Below are positions 50,634 to 60,194 of a stretch of DNA of 64,000 nt, piece after piece (within the stretch, counting starts at the first letter, position 1; every line of letters starts with the position of its first letter). The stretch is taken from positions 1-64,000 of the forward strand of contig NZ_LBIO01000028.1 in NCBI RefSeq assembly GCF_001280505.1, written 5' to 3'. A program made the position numbers and the translations under genes. The stretch is from Mangrovimonas sp. TPBH4 (GTDB lineage Bacteria > Bacteroidota > Bacteroidia > Flavobacteriales > Flavobacteriaceae). Under the pieces are notes generated by a model, which had not been told where the DNA came from, made no database searches, and worked only from the letters and a program-made list of their open reading frames with translations.

Positions 50634-52967
50634 ATGGCAAAAAAGGGAACAAAGAATAAACAGGCAACACCTGATTTTTCCAAATACATTCGTTGGTTTT
50701 GGATCACCTTTACGGGAGGGTTGCTCTTTGTGATTCTATTGTTTTTATTGGCCTCTTTTGGGGTATTTGGAGAAATGCCAGATCATACCGAATTGGAAAA
50801 TCCAAAGAACAATTTGGCTACCGAAATCATTTCTTCTGATGGGAAAACCCTAGGTAAATTCTACTATAATGACAACAGGACTCCTGTAGATTATAGTGAG
50901 TTGCCTCCTTATTTGGTAGAAGCACTTTTGGCAACGGAGGATGCTAGGTTTAGAGAGCATTCTGGGATCGATGGAAGGGGAACGCTAAGAGCTATCGCCA
51001 AGCTTGGAAGTGGTGGTGGAGCAAGTACCATTTCCCAACAGTTGGCGAAACAATTATTCCATGGTGAAGGTTCAAAGAATATTGTGGAGAGAATTCTGCA
51101 AAAGATAAAGGAATGGGTAATTGCCATTCGTTTGGAGCGTCAGTATACCAAGGAAGAAATCATCGCAATGTACTTCAACATCTATGATTTTGGTAATAAT
51201 GCCGATGGTATCCGTAGTGCTTCGCGCATTTACTTTGGAAAGGAACCTTTGGAATTGGATGTTAAGGAGTCTGCCATGTTGGTGGGAATGTTTAAAAACT
51301 CGTCACTATACAATCCAAGAAGAAACCCAGAGGGAGTTACCAACCGCCGCAATGTAGTGTTAAATCAAATGGTAAAGTATGGCTATTTGGATGAAACTAT
51401 CAGCGATTCATTGAAGAAGACGGATCTAAGCCTTAACTATTCTCCTGAATCCCATAGAGAGGGAATTGCAACTTATTTTAGAGAGTACTTGAAGCAATTC
51501 ATGAAAGATTGGATTGCTGAAAACCCTAAGGCAGATGGTGAAAAGTACAGTCTTTACAATGACGGGCTTAAAATATTTACGACTATAGATTCCAGAATGC
51601 AGAAATATGCCGAGGATGCGGTGCAAAAACACATGCCACGATTGCAGGCGGAGTTTGATCACCAAAACACACCGGATCGTAATCCTACGGCGCCTTTCTT
51701 GGATTTAAGTCATAGCGAAATTGATGCCTTGATGAAACGTTCCATCAGACAGAGTGAGCGTTGGAGGCACATGAAGTACGATCTTAAAAAATCTAATGAT
51801 GAAATCATAGCGTCTTTCGACGTGCCAACAGAAATGAAAATTTTCTCTTGGAGTGGAGAAATCGACACTATTATGAAGCCAATCGATTCCATGAGATACT
51901 ACAAGTCATTTTTGCATACGGGAATGATGTCCATGGATCCTGAAACAGGTCACGTAAAGGCTTGGGTTGGGGGTATTAATTACAGGCATTTTCAATACGA
52001 TCACGTAAAGCAAGGAAAGCGTCAGGTAGGGTCTACATTTAAGCCCTTTGTATATGCAACGGCCATAGACCAACTGCATTTATCGCCTTGCGATACCTTG
52101 CCGAATACACAAATTACTATTGAAGCCAATAAATTTGGAAATCCAGAACCTTGGACAGCTAAAAACTCTGATGGTAAATATGGGGATTTCATGACCTTAA
52201 AACATGCTTTGGCAACCTCTACCAATACCGTTACGGCAAGACTGATGGATAAAATTGGACCACAACCTGTCATTGATATGGCTAAAAATTTAGGGGTTGA
52301 GGAAGATATTTTACCAGTTCCTGCCATTGCTTTGGGAACACCAGATTTAAGTGTATATGAAATGGTGGCAGCATATTCAACCTTTGCGAATAAAGGTGTG
52401 TATAACAAACCTGTTATGGTGACGCGCATCGAAGATAAAAATGGAACTGTGTTGTATCAGTTTACTCCAGAATCTAAAGATGTGTTGAGTGAAGAGGTAG
52501 CCTATGTAACCGTGAACTTATTGGAAGGGGTAACCCATGGAGGGTCTGGTACTCGCTTGAGAACGAAAGGAGCCGACAAATATAATGCTGCTTATCGTGA
52601 GATTATCACGGGATATCCATACGAGTTTACAAATCCAATTGCAGGTAAAACGGGAACTACCCAAAATCAAAGTGATGGTTGGTTTATGGGGATGGTGCCT
52701 AACTTGGTAACAGGTGTTTGGGTTGGTGCCGAAGATAGAGCGGCGCACTTTAAAACCATTACCTATGGACAGGGAGCTGCTATGGCTTTGCCTATTTGGG
52801 GACTGTACATGAAGAGCTGTTATGCCGATGAAGAGTTAGGCGTTTCCAAGGAAGATTTTGAAAGACCTGAAGAGTTGTCCATTCGTGTGGATTGTAACGC
52901 GAGTGAGGAAGATGAAGGGGCCGAGTTGCTTGTGGAAGAAGAGGAGGACCTTGATATCGGATTTTAA
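50634..52967 (+). CDS. Class A penicillin-binding protein (PBP1A-like)
   Basis: A 777-residue bifunctional peptidoglycan synthase with one N-terminal membrane helix (residues 20-45). The GT51 glycosyltransferase domain has EDARFREHSGID (catalytic Glu) and GGASTISQQLAKQLF. The transpeptidase domain has the SxxK motif GSTFKPF (about residue 465), SxN in STNT, and KTGT in GKTGTT. The C-terminal tail is strongly acidic (EEDEGAELLVEEEEDLD). It polymerises and cross-links wall in the periplasm. It follows gldH by 2 bp. Confidence 0.95.
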   Translation: MAKKGTKNKQATPDFSKYIRWFWITFTGGLLFVILLFLLASFGVFGEMPDHTELENPKNNLATEIISSDGKTLGKFYYNDNRTPVDYSELPPYLVEALLATEDARFREHSGIDGRGTLRAIAKLGSGGGASTISQQLAKQLFHGEGSKNIVERILQKIKEWVIAIRLERQYTKEEIIAMYFNIYDFGNNADGIRSASRIYFGKEPLELDVKESAMLVGMFKNSSLYNPRRNPEGVTNRRNVVLNQMVKYGYLDETISDSLKKTDLSLNYSPESHREGIATYFREYLKQFMKDWIAENPKADGEKYSLYNDGLKIFTTIDSRMQKYAEDAVQKHMPRLQAEFDHQNTPDRNPTAPFLDLSHSEIDALMKRSIRQSERWRHMKYDLKKSNDEIIASFDVPTEMKIFSWSGEIDTIMKPIDSMRYYKSFLHTGMMSMDPETGHVKAWVGGINYRHFQYDHVKQGKRQVGSTFKPFVYATAIDQLHLSPCDTLPNTQITIEANKFGNPEPWTAKNSDGKYGDFMTLKHALATSTNTVTARLMDKIGPQPVIDMAKNLGVEEDILPVPAIALGTPDLSVYEMVAAYSTFANKGVYNKPVMVTRIEDKNGTVLYQFTPESKDVLSEEVAYVTVNLLEGVTHGGSGTRLRTKGADKYNAAYREIITGYPYEFTNPIAGKTGTTQNQSDGWFMGMVPNLVTGVWVGAEDRAAHFKTITYGQGAAMALPIWGLYMKSCYADEELGVSKEDFERPEELSIRVDCNASEEDEGAELLVEEEEDLDIGF

Positions 52968-53046
52968 TATTTTTGGTATATTGACAGTAAAACATCTGGA
53001 TTATTGCTGATTAGTAAATATTAAATAGAAAATATTATTCTTATCA

Positions 53047-53089
53047 AAAAAACCGAAGTGATTCTTTTTAGAATCGCTTCGGTTTTTTG
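53047..53089 (+). terminator. Terminator after the class A PBP gene
   Basis: A 19-bp stem with one G-U pair (arms at 53047-53065 and 53070-53088, core AAAACCGAAG), a TTTT loop and a T-rich tail, 80 bases after the PBP stop. Confidence 0.9.
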
Positions 53090-53117
53090 TATTTTACCCC
53101 TATAAAATTCTTAGCAA

Positions 53118-53819
53118 ATGATTAATAAAAAAGTAGCAAATGTTTCGGAAGCACTGGAGGGTGTTTCGGATGATATGACCTTTATGCTCGGTGGTTTCGG
53201 ACTTTGCGGTATTCCTGAGAATACAATTGCAAAGTTGGTGGATATGGGTGTAAAAGGGCTTACGTGTATTTCCAATAACGCCGGGGTTGATGATTTTGGC
53301 CTTGGGCTTCTTCTTCAAAAAAAACAAATCAGAAAAATGGTGTCCTCTTATGTAGGTGAAAATGACGAGTTCGAGCGTCAGATGTTGAGTGGCGAATTGG
53401 AGGTGGAGTTAATTCCTCAAGGAACGCTTGCCGAGCGTTGCAGAGCTGCCCAAGCTGGGATTCCTGCTTTTTTTACACCTGCAGGATATGGTACTGAAGT
53501 CGCCGAAGGAAAGGAAACCCGTGAATTCAATGGTAAGATGCATGTGTTGGAAAATGCTTTTAAAGCCGATTTCTCGTTTGTTAAGGCTTGGAAGGGAGAT
53601 GAGGCCGGAAACTTAATTTTTAAAGGAACAGCACGCAATTTTAATCCTGCTATGTGTGGGGCTGCAAATATTACAGTAGCCGAGGTGGAGGAGTTGGTGC
53701 CAGTGGGTACTTTAGATCCTAATGAAATACATATCCCTGGTATTTTTGTACAGCGTATTTTCCAAGGGGAAGTATACGAAAAGAGAATTGAACAACGAAC
53801 CGTTAGACAAAGAGATTAA
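53118..53819 (+). CDS. scoA: 3-oxoacid CoA-transferase subunit A
   Basis: A 233-residue class I CoA-transferase alpha subunit. It has the glycine-rich [11 protein letters not shown] (about residue 25), [22 protein letters not shown] and the [10 protein letters not shown] segment. With the next gene it moves CoA between succinyl-CoA and acetoacetate or related acids, supporting ketone-body and amino-acid use. The two subunits are adjacent and coupled, with a two-base gap. Confidence 0.93.
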   Translation: MINKKVANVSEALEGVSDDMTFMLGGFGLCGIPENTIAKLVDMGVKGLTCISNNAGVDDFGLGLLLQKKQIRKMVSSYVGENDEFERQMLSGELEVELIPQGTLAERCRAAQAGIPAFFTPAGYGTEVAEGKETREFNGKMHVLENAFKADFSFVKAWKGDEAGNLIFKGTARNFNPAMCGAANITVAEVEELVPVGTLDPNEIHIPGIFVQRIFQGEVYEKRIEQRTVRQRD

Positions 53820-53821
53820 TT

Positions 53822-54475
53822 ATGTTAGATAAAACAGGAATAGCAAAACGAATTGCCAAAGAAGTTAAGGATGGCTATTACGTGAATCTTGGAATTGGAA
53901 TTCCAACGTTGGTGGCTAATTATGTACGACATGATATCCAAGTAGAATTTCAAAGTGAAAACGGTGTGTTGGGCATGGGGCCTTTTCCTTATGAAGGGGA
54001 AGAAGATGCCGATATTATCAATGCGGGTAAGCAAACAATCACAACATTGCCGGGAGCTAGTTTTTTTGACTCCTCAATGAGTTTTTCCATGATTCGTGGG
54101 CAGCATGTAGACCTGACTATTTTGGGAGCTATGGAGGTAGCTGAAAATGGCGACATTGCCAATTGGAAAATCCCGGGCAAAATGGTAAAAGGTATGGGAG
54201 GTGCTATGGACTTGGTAGCCAGTGCCGAAAATATTATTGTCGCAATGATGCATACCAATAAAGCAGGTGTATCCAAATTGCTTAAAGCATGCACATTACC
54301 GCTTACGGGTGTAGGTTGTGTTAAGAAGATTGTGACTAATCTGGCAGTTATAGAAGTTACCGATAAAGGTTTTAAACTTCTGGAACGTGCACCAGGTGTT
54401 TCGGTTGAAGAAATTCAAAATGCAACCGAAGGGCATTTAATTGTGGAGGGAGAGATTCCAGAAATGCAATTGTAG
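53822..54475 (+). CDS. scoB: 3-oxoacid CoA-transferase subunit B
   Basis: A 217-residue beta subunit with the catalytic Glu in SENGVLGMGPFP (about residue 45-50) and the CoA-interacting GKMVKGMGGAMDLVASA motif. It lies 2 bp after subunit A. Together they are the standard SCOT-type heterodimer. The strong terminator at 54495-54520 ends the transcript. Confidence 0.94.
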   Translation: MLDKTGIAKRIAKEVKDGYYVNLGIGIPTLVANYVRHDIQVEFQSENGVLGMGPFPYEGEEDADIINAGKQTITTLPGASFFDSSMSFSMIRGQHVDLTILGAMEVAENGDIANWKIPGKMVKGMGGAMDLVASAENIIVAMMHTNKAGVSKLLKACTLPLTGVGCVKKIVTNLAVIEVTDKGFKLLERAPGVSVEEIQNATEGHLIVEGEIPEMQL

Positions 54476-54494
54476 CATTTATAGATGTTTAGAG

Positions 54495-54522
54495 AAGCTA
54501 CTTTATAAAGTAGCTTTTTTTT
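54495..54522 (+). terminator. Terminator after scoB
   Basis: A perfect 22-base palindrome (AAGCTACTTT and complement) followed by a run of T, 20 bases after the scoB stop. Confidence 0.85.
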
Positions 54523-54648
54523 GATACATACATTAAATTTGTAGGAAAAGTATTTTTTTTTAGGTATAAATGTTAAAAAATAATGCGTTTTGTCGATTTT
54601 TAATGTATTTAAACTGATTTTTCAAAAAAATGTTTCATATTAGCTAAA

Positions 54649-54760
54649 CCAAATCGAGACAAGGTAATTTACCAAGTCTATCATAAACTTAATTTATGAT
54701 TTGCCCCAAATCTATCATGAATTTATGCTTATGGAAAATGTTGCCCCAAATCTACCAAGA
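54649..54760. repeat. Degenerate direct repeats in a 380-bp intergenic region
   Basis: CCAAGTCTATCATAAAC (54672), CCAAATCTATCATGAAT (54706) and CCAAATCTACCAAGACC (54746) are related copies, with a weaker one at 54649 (CCAAATCGAGACAAGG). Two units carry TTGCCCCAAATCTA exactly 40 bp apart (54701 and 54741). A small inverted repeat (CATAAA/TTTATG) lies between. It has no CRISPR-like regularity. Possible protein-binding sites or a remnant. Confidence 0.4.
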
Positions 54761-54859
54761 CCTACTTATTTTGAAAACAGGATCCTTCCTGTAATTCAAA
54801 ATACTTTAAACCTACTTAAAAATATTTTTGCCCTAATTAAAAAATTATTCATGCTATAA
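54731..54859 (+). CDS. Possible 42-residue small protein
   Basis: An ATG at 54731 opens 42 codons to a TAA that overlaps the end of the converging ABC gene by 6 bp. The product has a polar, Pro-rich start (MENVAPNLPRPTYFENR) and a hydrophobic, Lys-containing helix at the end (LLKNIFALIKKLFML), the look of a small membrane peptide. No clear ribosome binding site. It is the only coding candidate in the 380-bp gap. Confidence 0.25.
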   Translation: MENVAPNLPRPTYFENRILPVIQNTLNLLKNIFALIKKLFML

Positions 54860-56545
54860 CCCTTTCGGGATGGCATGAATTAATTTTTTGGTGTATTCCC
54901 TTTTTGGGTTGTTGTAAATTACATCGGCATCATCCAATTCTTCAATTTGTCCTTTGTTCATCACCAATAACTGATCGGACATATATTTTACGACAGCAAG
55001 ATCATGAGAAATGAATATATAGGTAAAGTTATAATTGGACTTCAATTCGTTAAGTAAATTCAGCACTTGTGCTTGCACCGAAATATCCAAGGCAGAAACC
55101 GATTCGTCACAAACAATCAATTTGGGCTGTAAAGCAATGGCTCTGGCAATCCCCACACGTTGACGTTGGCCTCCAGAAAATTCATGCGGGTATTTATAAA
55201 AGGATTCTTCTGTCAAGCCTACTTTTTCCAAAATTTCTAAAACCAATTGCTTTCTTTCCTTGTCTGAATTACCGATGTTATGTACTGTCATGGGTTCCAT
55301 GATGGCCTTTCCAATAGGCATTCTGGGATTGAGTGAAGCAAATGGGTCCTGGAAAATAATCTGTATGTCTTTTCTAAGGGCTCTAACCTGTGTCTTAGAT
55401 AGTTTGTTGATGTCCGTTCCTCTGTAGAAGATTTCTCCCGAAGAAGCTTTGTCCAATAATAAAATGGCGTTGCTTAAAGTTGATTTTCCGCAGCCGGATT
55501 CGCCAACTAGGCCAAGGGTTTCACCTTCGTAAAGTTGAAAGCTAACATTATTAACAGCTTCAAAGGCTTCAGGTTTTGAAAACCACCCCGATTTTGAAAC
55601 ATAGGTTTTGTTGAGGTTTTTAACTTCCAATAAGGGCGTCTTGGAGTAAAGCTCTTTATGGAATGCTTTTCGGTCTTCCGAAGAAATGATAGTGTTGTCT
55701 ATTGAATCATTGATGACATCCTTAATAGTTGGCAGCCGTTTAAGCCGAACATCCAAAGATGGCTTGGATTGTAACAGGGCTTTAGTGTAGGTGTCTTTAG
55801 GTGCTGTGAATATTTGGGTAGTGTTGCCTTGTTCCACAATATTTCCCTGATACATTACTAACAATCTATCTGCAATTTCGGAAACTAAGGACAAGTCGTG
55901 GGAAATGAAAATAATGCTCATTTTTTCTTCCTGCTGGAGTTGCTCCAACAAGAGAATAATCTCCTTCTGAACTGTCACGTCCAAGGCGGTTGTAGGTTCG
56001 TCCGCAATTAATATTTTGGGTTTGCAGGCAATGGCCATGGCAATCATTACCCGTTGCTTTTGTCCTCCTGAAATTTCATGAGGATAGGCATCGTAAATGC
56101 GTTCTGGGAGCGGTAATTTCACTTTCTCAAACAATGATAAGGTTTCAGTTTTGGCTTCGGTTTTGGAAAGCGAGGTGTGCTGCAATAAAATTTCCTGAAC
56201 CTGTTTGCCACATTTCATGGATGGATTCAAAGAACTCATAGGTTCCTGGAAAATCATGGCAATCTCATTTCCCCTGATGTCTTGAAACTGTTTTGCAGGG
56301 AGGGTTGTAAGATCCAGATCTTGAAATAAGATGTGTCCATTGGTAATTTTTGAAATCTTCGCGGGTAATAATCCCATAAGGGCCAATGAAGAAACGGACT
56401 TCCCAGATCCCGATTCTCCTACGATTCCTAAAATTTCATTCTCAAACAAATCATAACTGATATGATGGATGATTTCCTTTTCGGATTTATTGGATATAAA
56501 GGAAATGCTAAGCTCTTTTACAGATAAAAGGGGAGGTGTGGCCAT
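54854..56545 (-). CDS. Fused dipeptide/oligopeptide ABC transporter ATP-binding protein
   Basis: A 563-residue protein with two complete ATPase domains. The first has Walker A GESGSGKSV and signature SGGQKQR, the second Walker A GESGCGKST and signature SGGQRQR, each with Walker B and a switch His (ISHDL). This is a DppD-DppF or OppD-OppF fusion, the ATP-driving pair for peptide or nickel uptake. No permease or binding protein genes lie nearby, so the membrane partners must be elsewhere. It is the last gene of a minus-strand run and 3 bp after the exonuclease gene. Confidence 0.92.
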   Translation of the reverse strand: MATPPLLSVKELSISFISNKSEKEIIHHISYDLFENEILGIVGESGSGKSVSSLALMGLLPAKISKITNGHILFQDLDLTTLPAKQFQDIRGNEIAMIFQEPMSSLNPSMKCGKQVQEILLQHTSLSKTEAKTETLSLFEKVKLPLPERIYDAYPHEISGGQKQRVMIAMAIACKPKILIADEPTTALDVTVQKEIILLLEQLQQEEKMSIIFISHDLSLVSEIADRLLVMYQGNIVEQGNTTQIFTAPKDTYTKALLQSKPSLDVRLKRLPTIKDVINDSIDNTIISSEDRKAFHKELYSKTPLLEVKNLNKTYVSKSGWFSKPEAFEAVNNVSFQLYEGETLGLVGESGCGKSTLSNAILLLDKASSGEIFYRGTDINKLSKTQVRALRKDIQIIFQDPFASLNPRMPIGKAIMEPMTVHNIGNSDKERKQLVLEILEKVGLTEESFYKYPHEFSGGQRQRVGIARAIALQPKLIVCDESVSALDISVQAQVLNLLNELKSNYNFTYIFISHDLAVVKYMSDQLLVMNKGQIEELDDADVIYNNPKREYTKKLIHAIPKGL

Positions 56546-56548
56546 GTG

Positions 56549-57262
56549 CTAAACACTAATAATTTCATTGTCATGTAACAGTTCGTCGCCTCGCAGTCTT
56601 AAAAATATTTGGGCAACGGCCACCGTGTCTTTTTCGCAATAGGTGACAATCCTGTCAATATCATTTTCTTCGTAATACACTCTTCTCACTTCGCTACCAT
56701 CAATATCATCTTTTGGCGATGGAATACCGAGAACATTGGTGAGTAGCTTAAGAGAGGTAAAATGTTTGTAATCTCCAAATTTCCACAATTCCAAAGTGTC
56801 CAAATGAGGCACTTCCCAAGGCTTTTTGCCAAAAAGGTTGAGTTTGTATGGCAATTCTATGTTATGGATGATCATACGTCGCGCAATGTATGGAAAATCA
56901 AATTCCTTACCATTGTGGGCACACAATACATGTTTAGCCTGTCCAAAATGAGTGGTCAATAAGTTCTTGAAGTCCTGAAGAATTTTAATTTCATCACCAA
57001 AAAATGAGGTGACCCGAAACTGTCTCATATCGCCCTGAAAACTAAAATAACCCACGGAAATACAGACAATTTTCCCGAATTCGGCCCAAATACCTGCACG
57101 TTCATAGAATTCTTCGGCGGTATATTCGTCCCGTCTTTGGTATTGCGATTTGGCATCCCATAAATATTGTTTGGTGGTATCCAAATCTGAAAAATGTTCT
57201 GTTTCCGGAACGGTTTCAATGTCTAAAAATAAGATGTTTTCCAGTGGCAGTTTAGAGATCAT
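56549..57262 (-). CDS. 3'-5' exonuclease, PolB-exonuclease-like (DEDD)
   Basis: A 237-residue RNase H-fold exonuclease. Acidic motifs are ExoI FLDIETVPE (about residue 15), ExoII CAHNGKEFDFPYIARRM (about 125) and ExoIII YCEKDTVAVAQIFLR (about 210). This matches predicted exonucleases related to the proofreading domain of family B polymerases (PF10108). The substrate is unknown. It overlaps the serine hydrolase gene by 11 bp. Confidence 0.88.
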   Translation of the reverse strand: MISKLPLENILFLDIETVPETEHFSDLDTTKQYLWDAKSQYQRRDEYTAEEFYERAGIWAEFGKIVCISVGYFSFQGDMRQFRVTSFFGDEIKILQDFKNLLTTHFGQAKHVLCAHNGKEFDFPYIARRMIIHNIELPYKLNLFGKKPWEVPHLDTLELWKFGDYKHFTSLKLLTNVLGIPSPKDDIDGSEVRRVYYEENDIDRIVTYCEKDTVAVAQIFLRLRGDELLHDNEIISV

Positions 57263-58409
57263 ATCCTAACATGTTATAGGCTTCTTCTATGTAAATTGAA
57301 ATATCATCAGTAAAAGTGGCTACAGCCGATCCATTACCTTTTGAGTGTCCCAAGCGCACAATGATGATATTGTCATTTGGTTCTACAATAACGTACTGCC
57401 CAAGATGGCCTCGCATCATAAAAAAGTGCTTGTCCCCAACATCTTTGAGCCACCAACCATAACCATATTCAGGGCTTGCAGCAAATCTTGGGGTGATAGA
57501 CTTCGCAATAAAAGCGGAATCCAATACTTGTTGGCCATTCCATTTGCCATGGTCTTTATAAAGTTTTCCCATTCGGGCAAAATCCTTGGCGTTGGAGGCG
57601 ATACAACAATAGGCCTTAACTAAATTATGGTCTTCGCTGTCTACTTGCCAAAGGGCTTGGTTTTCACAACCTAAAGGTTGCCAAAAACTTTCGGTGAGAT
57701 AGTCGTACAGTTTCTTATTGGTGGCTCTTTCAATTACCATTGCCAACAATTGGGTATCGCCACTAGCATATTTATAAGCTTTTCCAGGTTCCTCGACCAC
57801 TTTAAGACCTGTAATCACTTTTTCCAAATCATCATCAAAATAGGCGCGTGTGGTGATCGAGAAAGGCGAGTAGTAAGCTTCGTCCCAATTGGTTCCGGAT
57901 GACATACTCGAGAGGTCTCCCACGGTAGTTTTTGCTGCCAATCCGTCGCAGAATTCTGGAACAAAATCGCAAACCGGTTGGTCTAAACTTTTAATGTGCC
58001 CTTCCATAATGGCCTTTCCCAACATTGCCGATACATAACTTTTGGCCATAGAAAACGAATTACTTTGCGAGTTACTGTCAAAACCATCAAAGTAATCTTC
58101 AAACCAAATGCTATCATTTTTAATGATCACATAAGCTACACTTCCATTTTCCTTATGGATGGTGCTTAGGAGTTCTGTGGCCTTTGCTGTGTTGTAATCT
58201 TTGTGGTTGGGCCAAGGTTGTGGCAAGCCGTGATCAATGACTTTATTGTCAAATTCTTTGTAATCGTTCAAATAAGCCGTAGTATGCCCATTTAAATAAA
58301 TGGTGCGAAACGCTTTAATCAAATAATCAGTGTCTGTGGCATATAATGCTATGACAAGGATACCAACTAATATAGCAGTCCATTTAAGGATATTTTTAAG
58401 GAATTTCAT
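57252..58409 (-). CDS. Serine hydrolase (beta-lactamase class C-like)
   Basis: A 385-residue protein with an N-terminal membrane helix or signal (WTAILVGILVIALYATD). The catalytic SxxK motif is FSMAK (about residue 143), the YxN position reads YASGD, and the third motif is HLG. It is a class C beta-lactamase/esterase-like fold with periplasmic location; antibiotic resistance is not implied. It is the middle gene of the minus-strand run, following ogt by 36 bp. Confidence 0.88.
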   Translation of the reverse strand: MKFLKNILKWTAILVGILVIALYATDTDYLIKAFRTIYLNGHTTAYLNDYKEFDNKVIDHGLPQPWPNHKDYNTAKATELLSTIHKENGSVAYVIIKNDSIWFEDYFDGFDSNSQSNSFSMAKSYVSAMLGKAIMEGHIKSLDQPVCDFVPEFCDGLAAKTTVGDLSSMSSGTNWDEAYYSPFSITTRAYFDDDLEKVITGLKVVEEPGKAYKYASGDTQLLAMVIERATNKKLYDYLTESFWQPLGCENQALWQVDSEDHNLVKAYCCIASNAKDFARMGKLYKDHGKWNGQQVLDSAFIAKSITPRFAASPEYGYGWWLKDVGDKHFFMMRGHLGQYVIVEPNDNIIIVRLGHSKGNGSAVATFTDDISIYIEEAYNMLGYDL

Positions 58410-58445
58410 GAGAATAGATTTAATAACTAAATATATGCGTTTTTT

Positions 58446-58919
58446 TTAAAAAAGACGCTGTTGTTTGTATGGGCTTTCATGTTCCAAAAGCCATTGTTTT
58501 CGGTGTAGGCCTCCCGCATATCCGGTTAGGCTGCCATCGCTTCCTATAATTCTATGACAGGGAATAATGATCCAAATAGGGTTTTTGCCATTGGCGTTGG
58601 CAACGGCTCTTATAGCTTTGATATCTCCCAACTGTTTGGAAAGCTCTAAATACGAAGTGGTTGTGCCGTGAGGAATTTTGGCTAATTGATTCCAAACTTT
58701 CTTTTGGAATTCCGTGCCTTCTGGATTTAGCTGAAGGGCGAATTGCTGGCGTTTGCCGTCAAAGTATTCCTGTAATTGATATACACAGTCTTCCAATACT
58801 TCAGGAATGATATCCGTTGGTGATTCTTCACTGTCTAAAACCGTAACGGAAGAAATACCATCTTGGTTTCCGGAAATTTTAGCATACCCTAGAGGAGTAT
58901 TGATAATGCAGGTGTCCAT
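58446..58919 (-). CDS. ogt: Methylated-DNA--[protein]-cysteine S-methyltransferase
   Basis: A 157-residue O6-alkylguanine repair protein. The active site IIPCHRIIG (acceptor Cys, about residue 123) and the downstream GYAGGLHRKQWLLEHE helix are intact; the helix-turn-helix DNA reader (GTTTSYLELSKQLGDIKAIRAVANANGKNP) precedes it. No Ada regulatory domain, so the constitutive Ogt type. It is 5 bp after the CNNM gene. Confidence 0.94.
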   Translation of the reverse strand: MDTCIINTPLGYAKISGNQDGISSVTVLDSEESPTDIIPEVLEDCVYQLQEYFDGKRQQFALQLNPEGTEFQKKVWNQLAKIPHGTTTSYLELSKQLGDIKAIRAVANANGKNPIWIIIPCHRIIGSDGSLTGYAGGLHRKQWLLEHESPYKQQRLF

Positions 58920-58924
58920 AGCGG

Positions 58925-59998
58925 TTAATCTTCAATAAGACCGAGGCGTTTGGCACGGTCTTCCCAACTTTTTCTGGCCAACATTTGTAAATCGGCAATG
59001 TTGTCGCTTTCATCCATGATTTCAAGTCCCAAAAGGGTTTCAATCACATCTTCCATAGTGACCAAACCACTAATGGATCCATATTCGTCTACCACCAGAG
59101 CCATATGGTTTTTGCTTTCCACCAAGAGTTCAAAAAGTTTGGGAATAGGCATGTTGCGGTTAACGATAATAATGTCCCGTTTGATTTCCGAAAGAATTTT
59201 AGCCCCATGTCCAAAGGCCATTTCCCTAAACGCTTCGTCCTTCAATACCAAGCCTGTAATATTATCTGATTCGCCTGAATAGACTGGGATTCTGGAAAAC
59301 CGAATATTGGAGTTTCTTTCAAAGAATTCGGCAATGGTTTCACTTTCATTTTCAATTTTCATCACAGTCCGCGGGGTCATGATATCCTTGGCTTGAACGT
59401 CTTTAAAGGTCAATAGGTTTTTGATAACCTTACTCTCCGATTCTAAAAAGACCCCTTCTTCTTCTGCTAAATTGGTCATGGCGTGGAAATCTTCACGACT
59501 CAACACGCTACCGTGATGTCCTTTACCACCAATAAGTTTCGTGGTAAGTTGCAGTAGCCATAAAAGGCCTGTCCATTTTAAAGGAAAGATTAGGATTGTA
59601 AGGGCTTTGGCCGTAAAATTGGCCAATTGTTTCCAATAGGTAGCACCAATGGTTTTGGGGATAATCTCAGAAACCACTAAAATTAAAAAGGTCATGATAG
59701 CTGAAACCACGCCTACCGTATTTATTCCAAAAACTTCAATTTTAAAGGGTAATTTTTCAGCTTGAATCCCTACCATCATAGCTCCTAAAGTATGGGCGAT
59801 AGTGTTGAGTGTCAAGATGGAAATAAGAGGTTTGTCGACGTCCTTTTTTAAATGCTCCAAAGTTTCTGCGTAGTGCTTCCCTTCCTGTTTTTTGATGTTA
59901 ATAAAGGTTGGCGTAACACTCAACAAGACGGCTTCCAGAATGGAACATAAAAAAGAGAAGAAAATGGATATGGTAGCCCAAAAAATTAATGCGCTCAT
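58925..59998 (-). CDS. CNNM/HlyC-CorC family protein (DUF21 + CBS)
   Basis: A 357-residue membrane protein with the DUF21/CNNM transmembrane domain (four helices; ILEAVLLSVTPTFI near the start, residues 1-175) and a tandem CBS domain (195-330; DIMTPRTVMKIE and VVDEYGSISGLVTMEDVIETLLG). It lacks the C-terminal CorC_HlyC domain. Related proteins transport magnesium or sodium. The upstream region is full of CTCGA palindromes. Confidence 0.9.
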   Translation of the reverse strand: MSALIFWATISIFFSFLCSILEAVLLSVTPTFINIKKQEGKHYAETLEHLKKDVDKPLISILTLNTIAHTLGAMMVGIQAEKLPFKIEVFGINTVGVVSAIMTFLILVVSEIIPKTIGATYWKQLANFTAKALTILIFPLKWTGLLWLLQLTTKLIGGKGHHGSVLSREDFHAMTNLAEEEGVFLESESKVIKNLLTFKDVQAKDIMTPRTVMKIENESETIAEFFERNSNIRFSRIPVYSGESDNITGLVLKDEAFREMAFGHGAKILSEIKRDIIIVNRNMPIPKLFELLVESKNHMALVVDEYGSISGLVTMEDVIETLLGLEIMDESDNIADLQMLARKSWEDRAKRLGLIED

Positions 59999-60017
59999 AA
60001 AATGGCTTTCGTTTTAC

Positions 60018-60089
60018 TCGAATTTCGAGATGAAAATACTCCGAGACGGGTCTCGAATACAAACTTTGTTTATCAAACCCTCGAATACT
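60018..60089. promoter_or_regulatory. Cluster of CTCGA palindromes upstream of the CNNM gene
   Basis: CTCGAATTTCGAG (60018-60030), CGAGACGGGTCTCG (60043-60056) and two copies of CTCGAATAC (60053 and 60081) lie within 72 bp, just before the CNNM gene on the minus strand. Such density suggests a regulator-binding region. The rest of this 260-bp gap contains only the hemB terminator. Confidence 0.35.
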
Positions 60090-60194
60090 TTTTCAAGGTA
60101 GTTCACTAATTTACGAAATCCATTGAGTTATGCATATAAATTCTGAATTTGAATCTTGACTTTAGTTTTGTGATCTGGAAAGGGAATGGCCAAA

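Noticed and set aside
54672-54760. Possible small CRISPR array
   Set aside because: The repeats are degenerate, differ in spacing (34 and 40 bp), share part of the spacers, and no cas genes are in the window.
57252-58409. Beta-lactam resistance gene
   Set aside because: The fold is class C-like, but the motif following SxxK is YASGD rather than a canonical YxN, and relatives are mostly esterases or peptidases of unknown substrate; resistance cannot be inferred.
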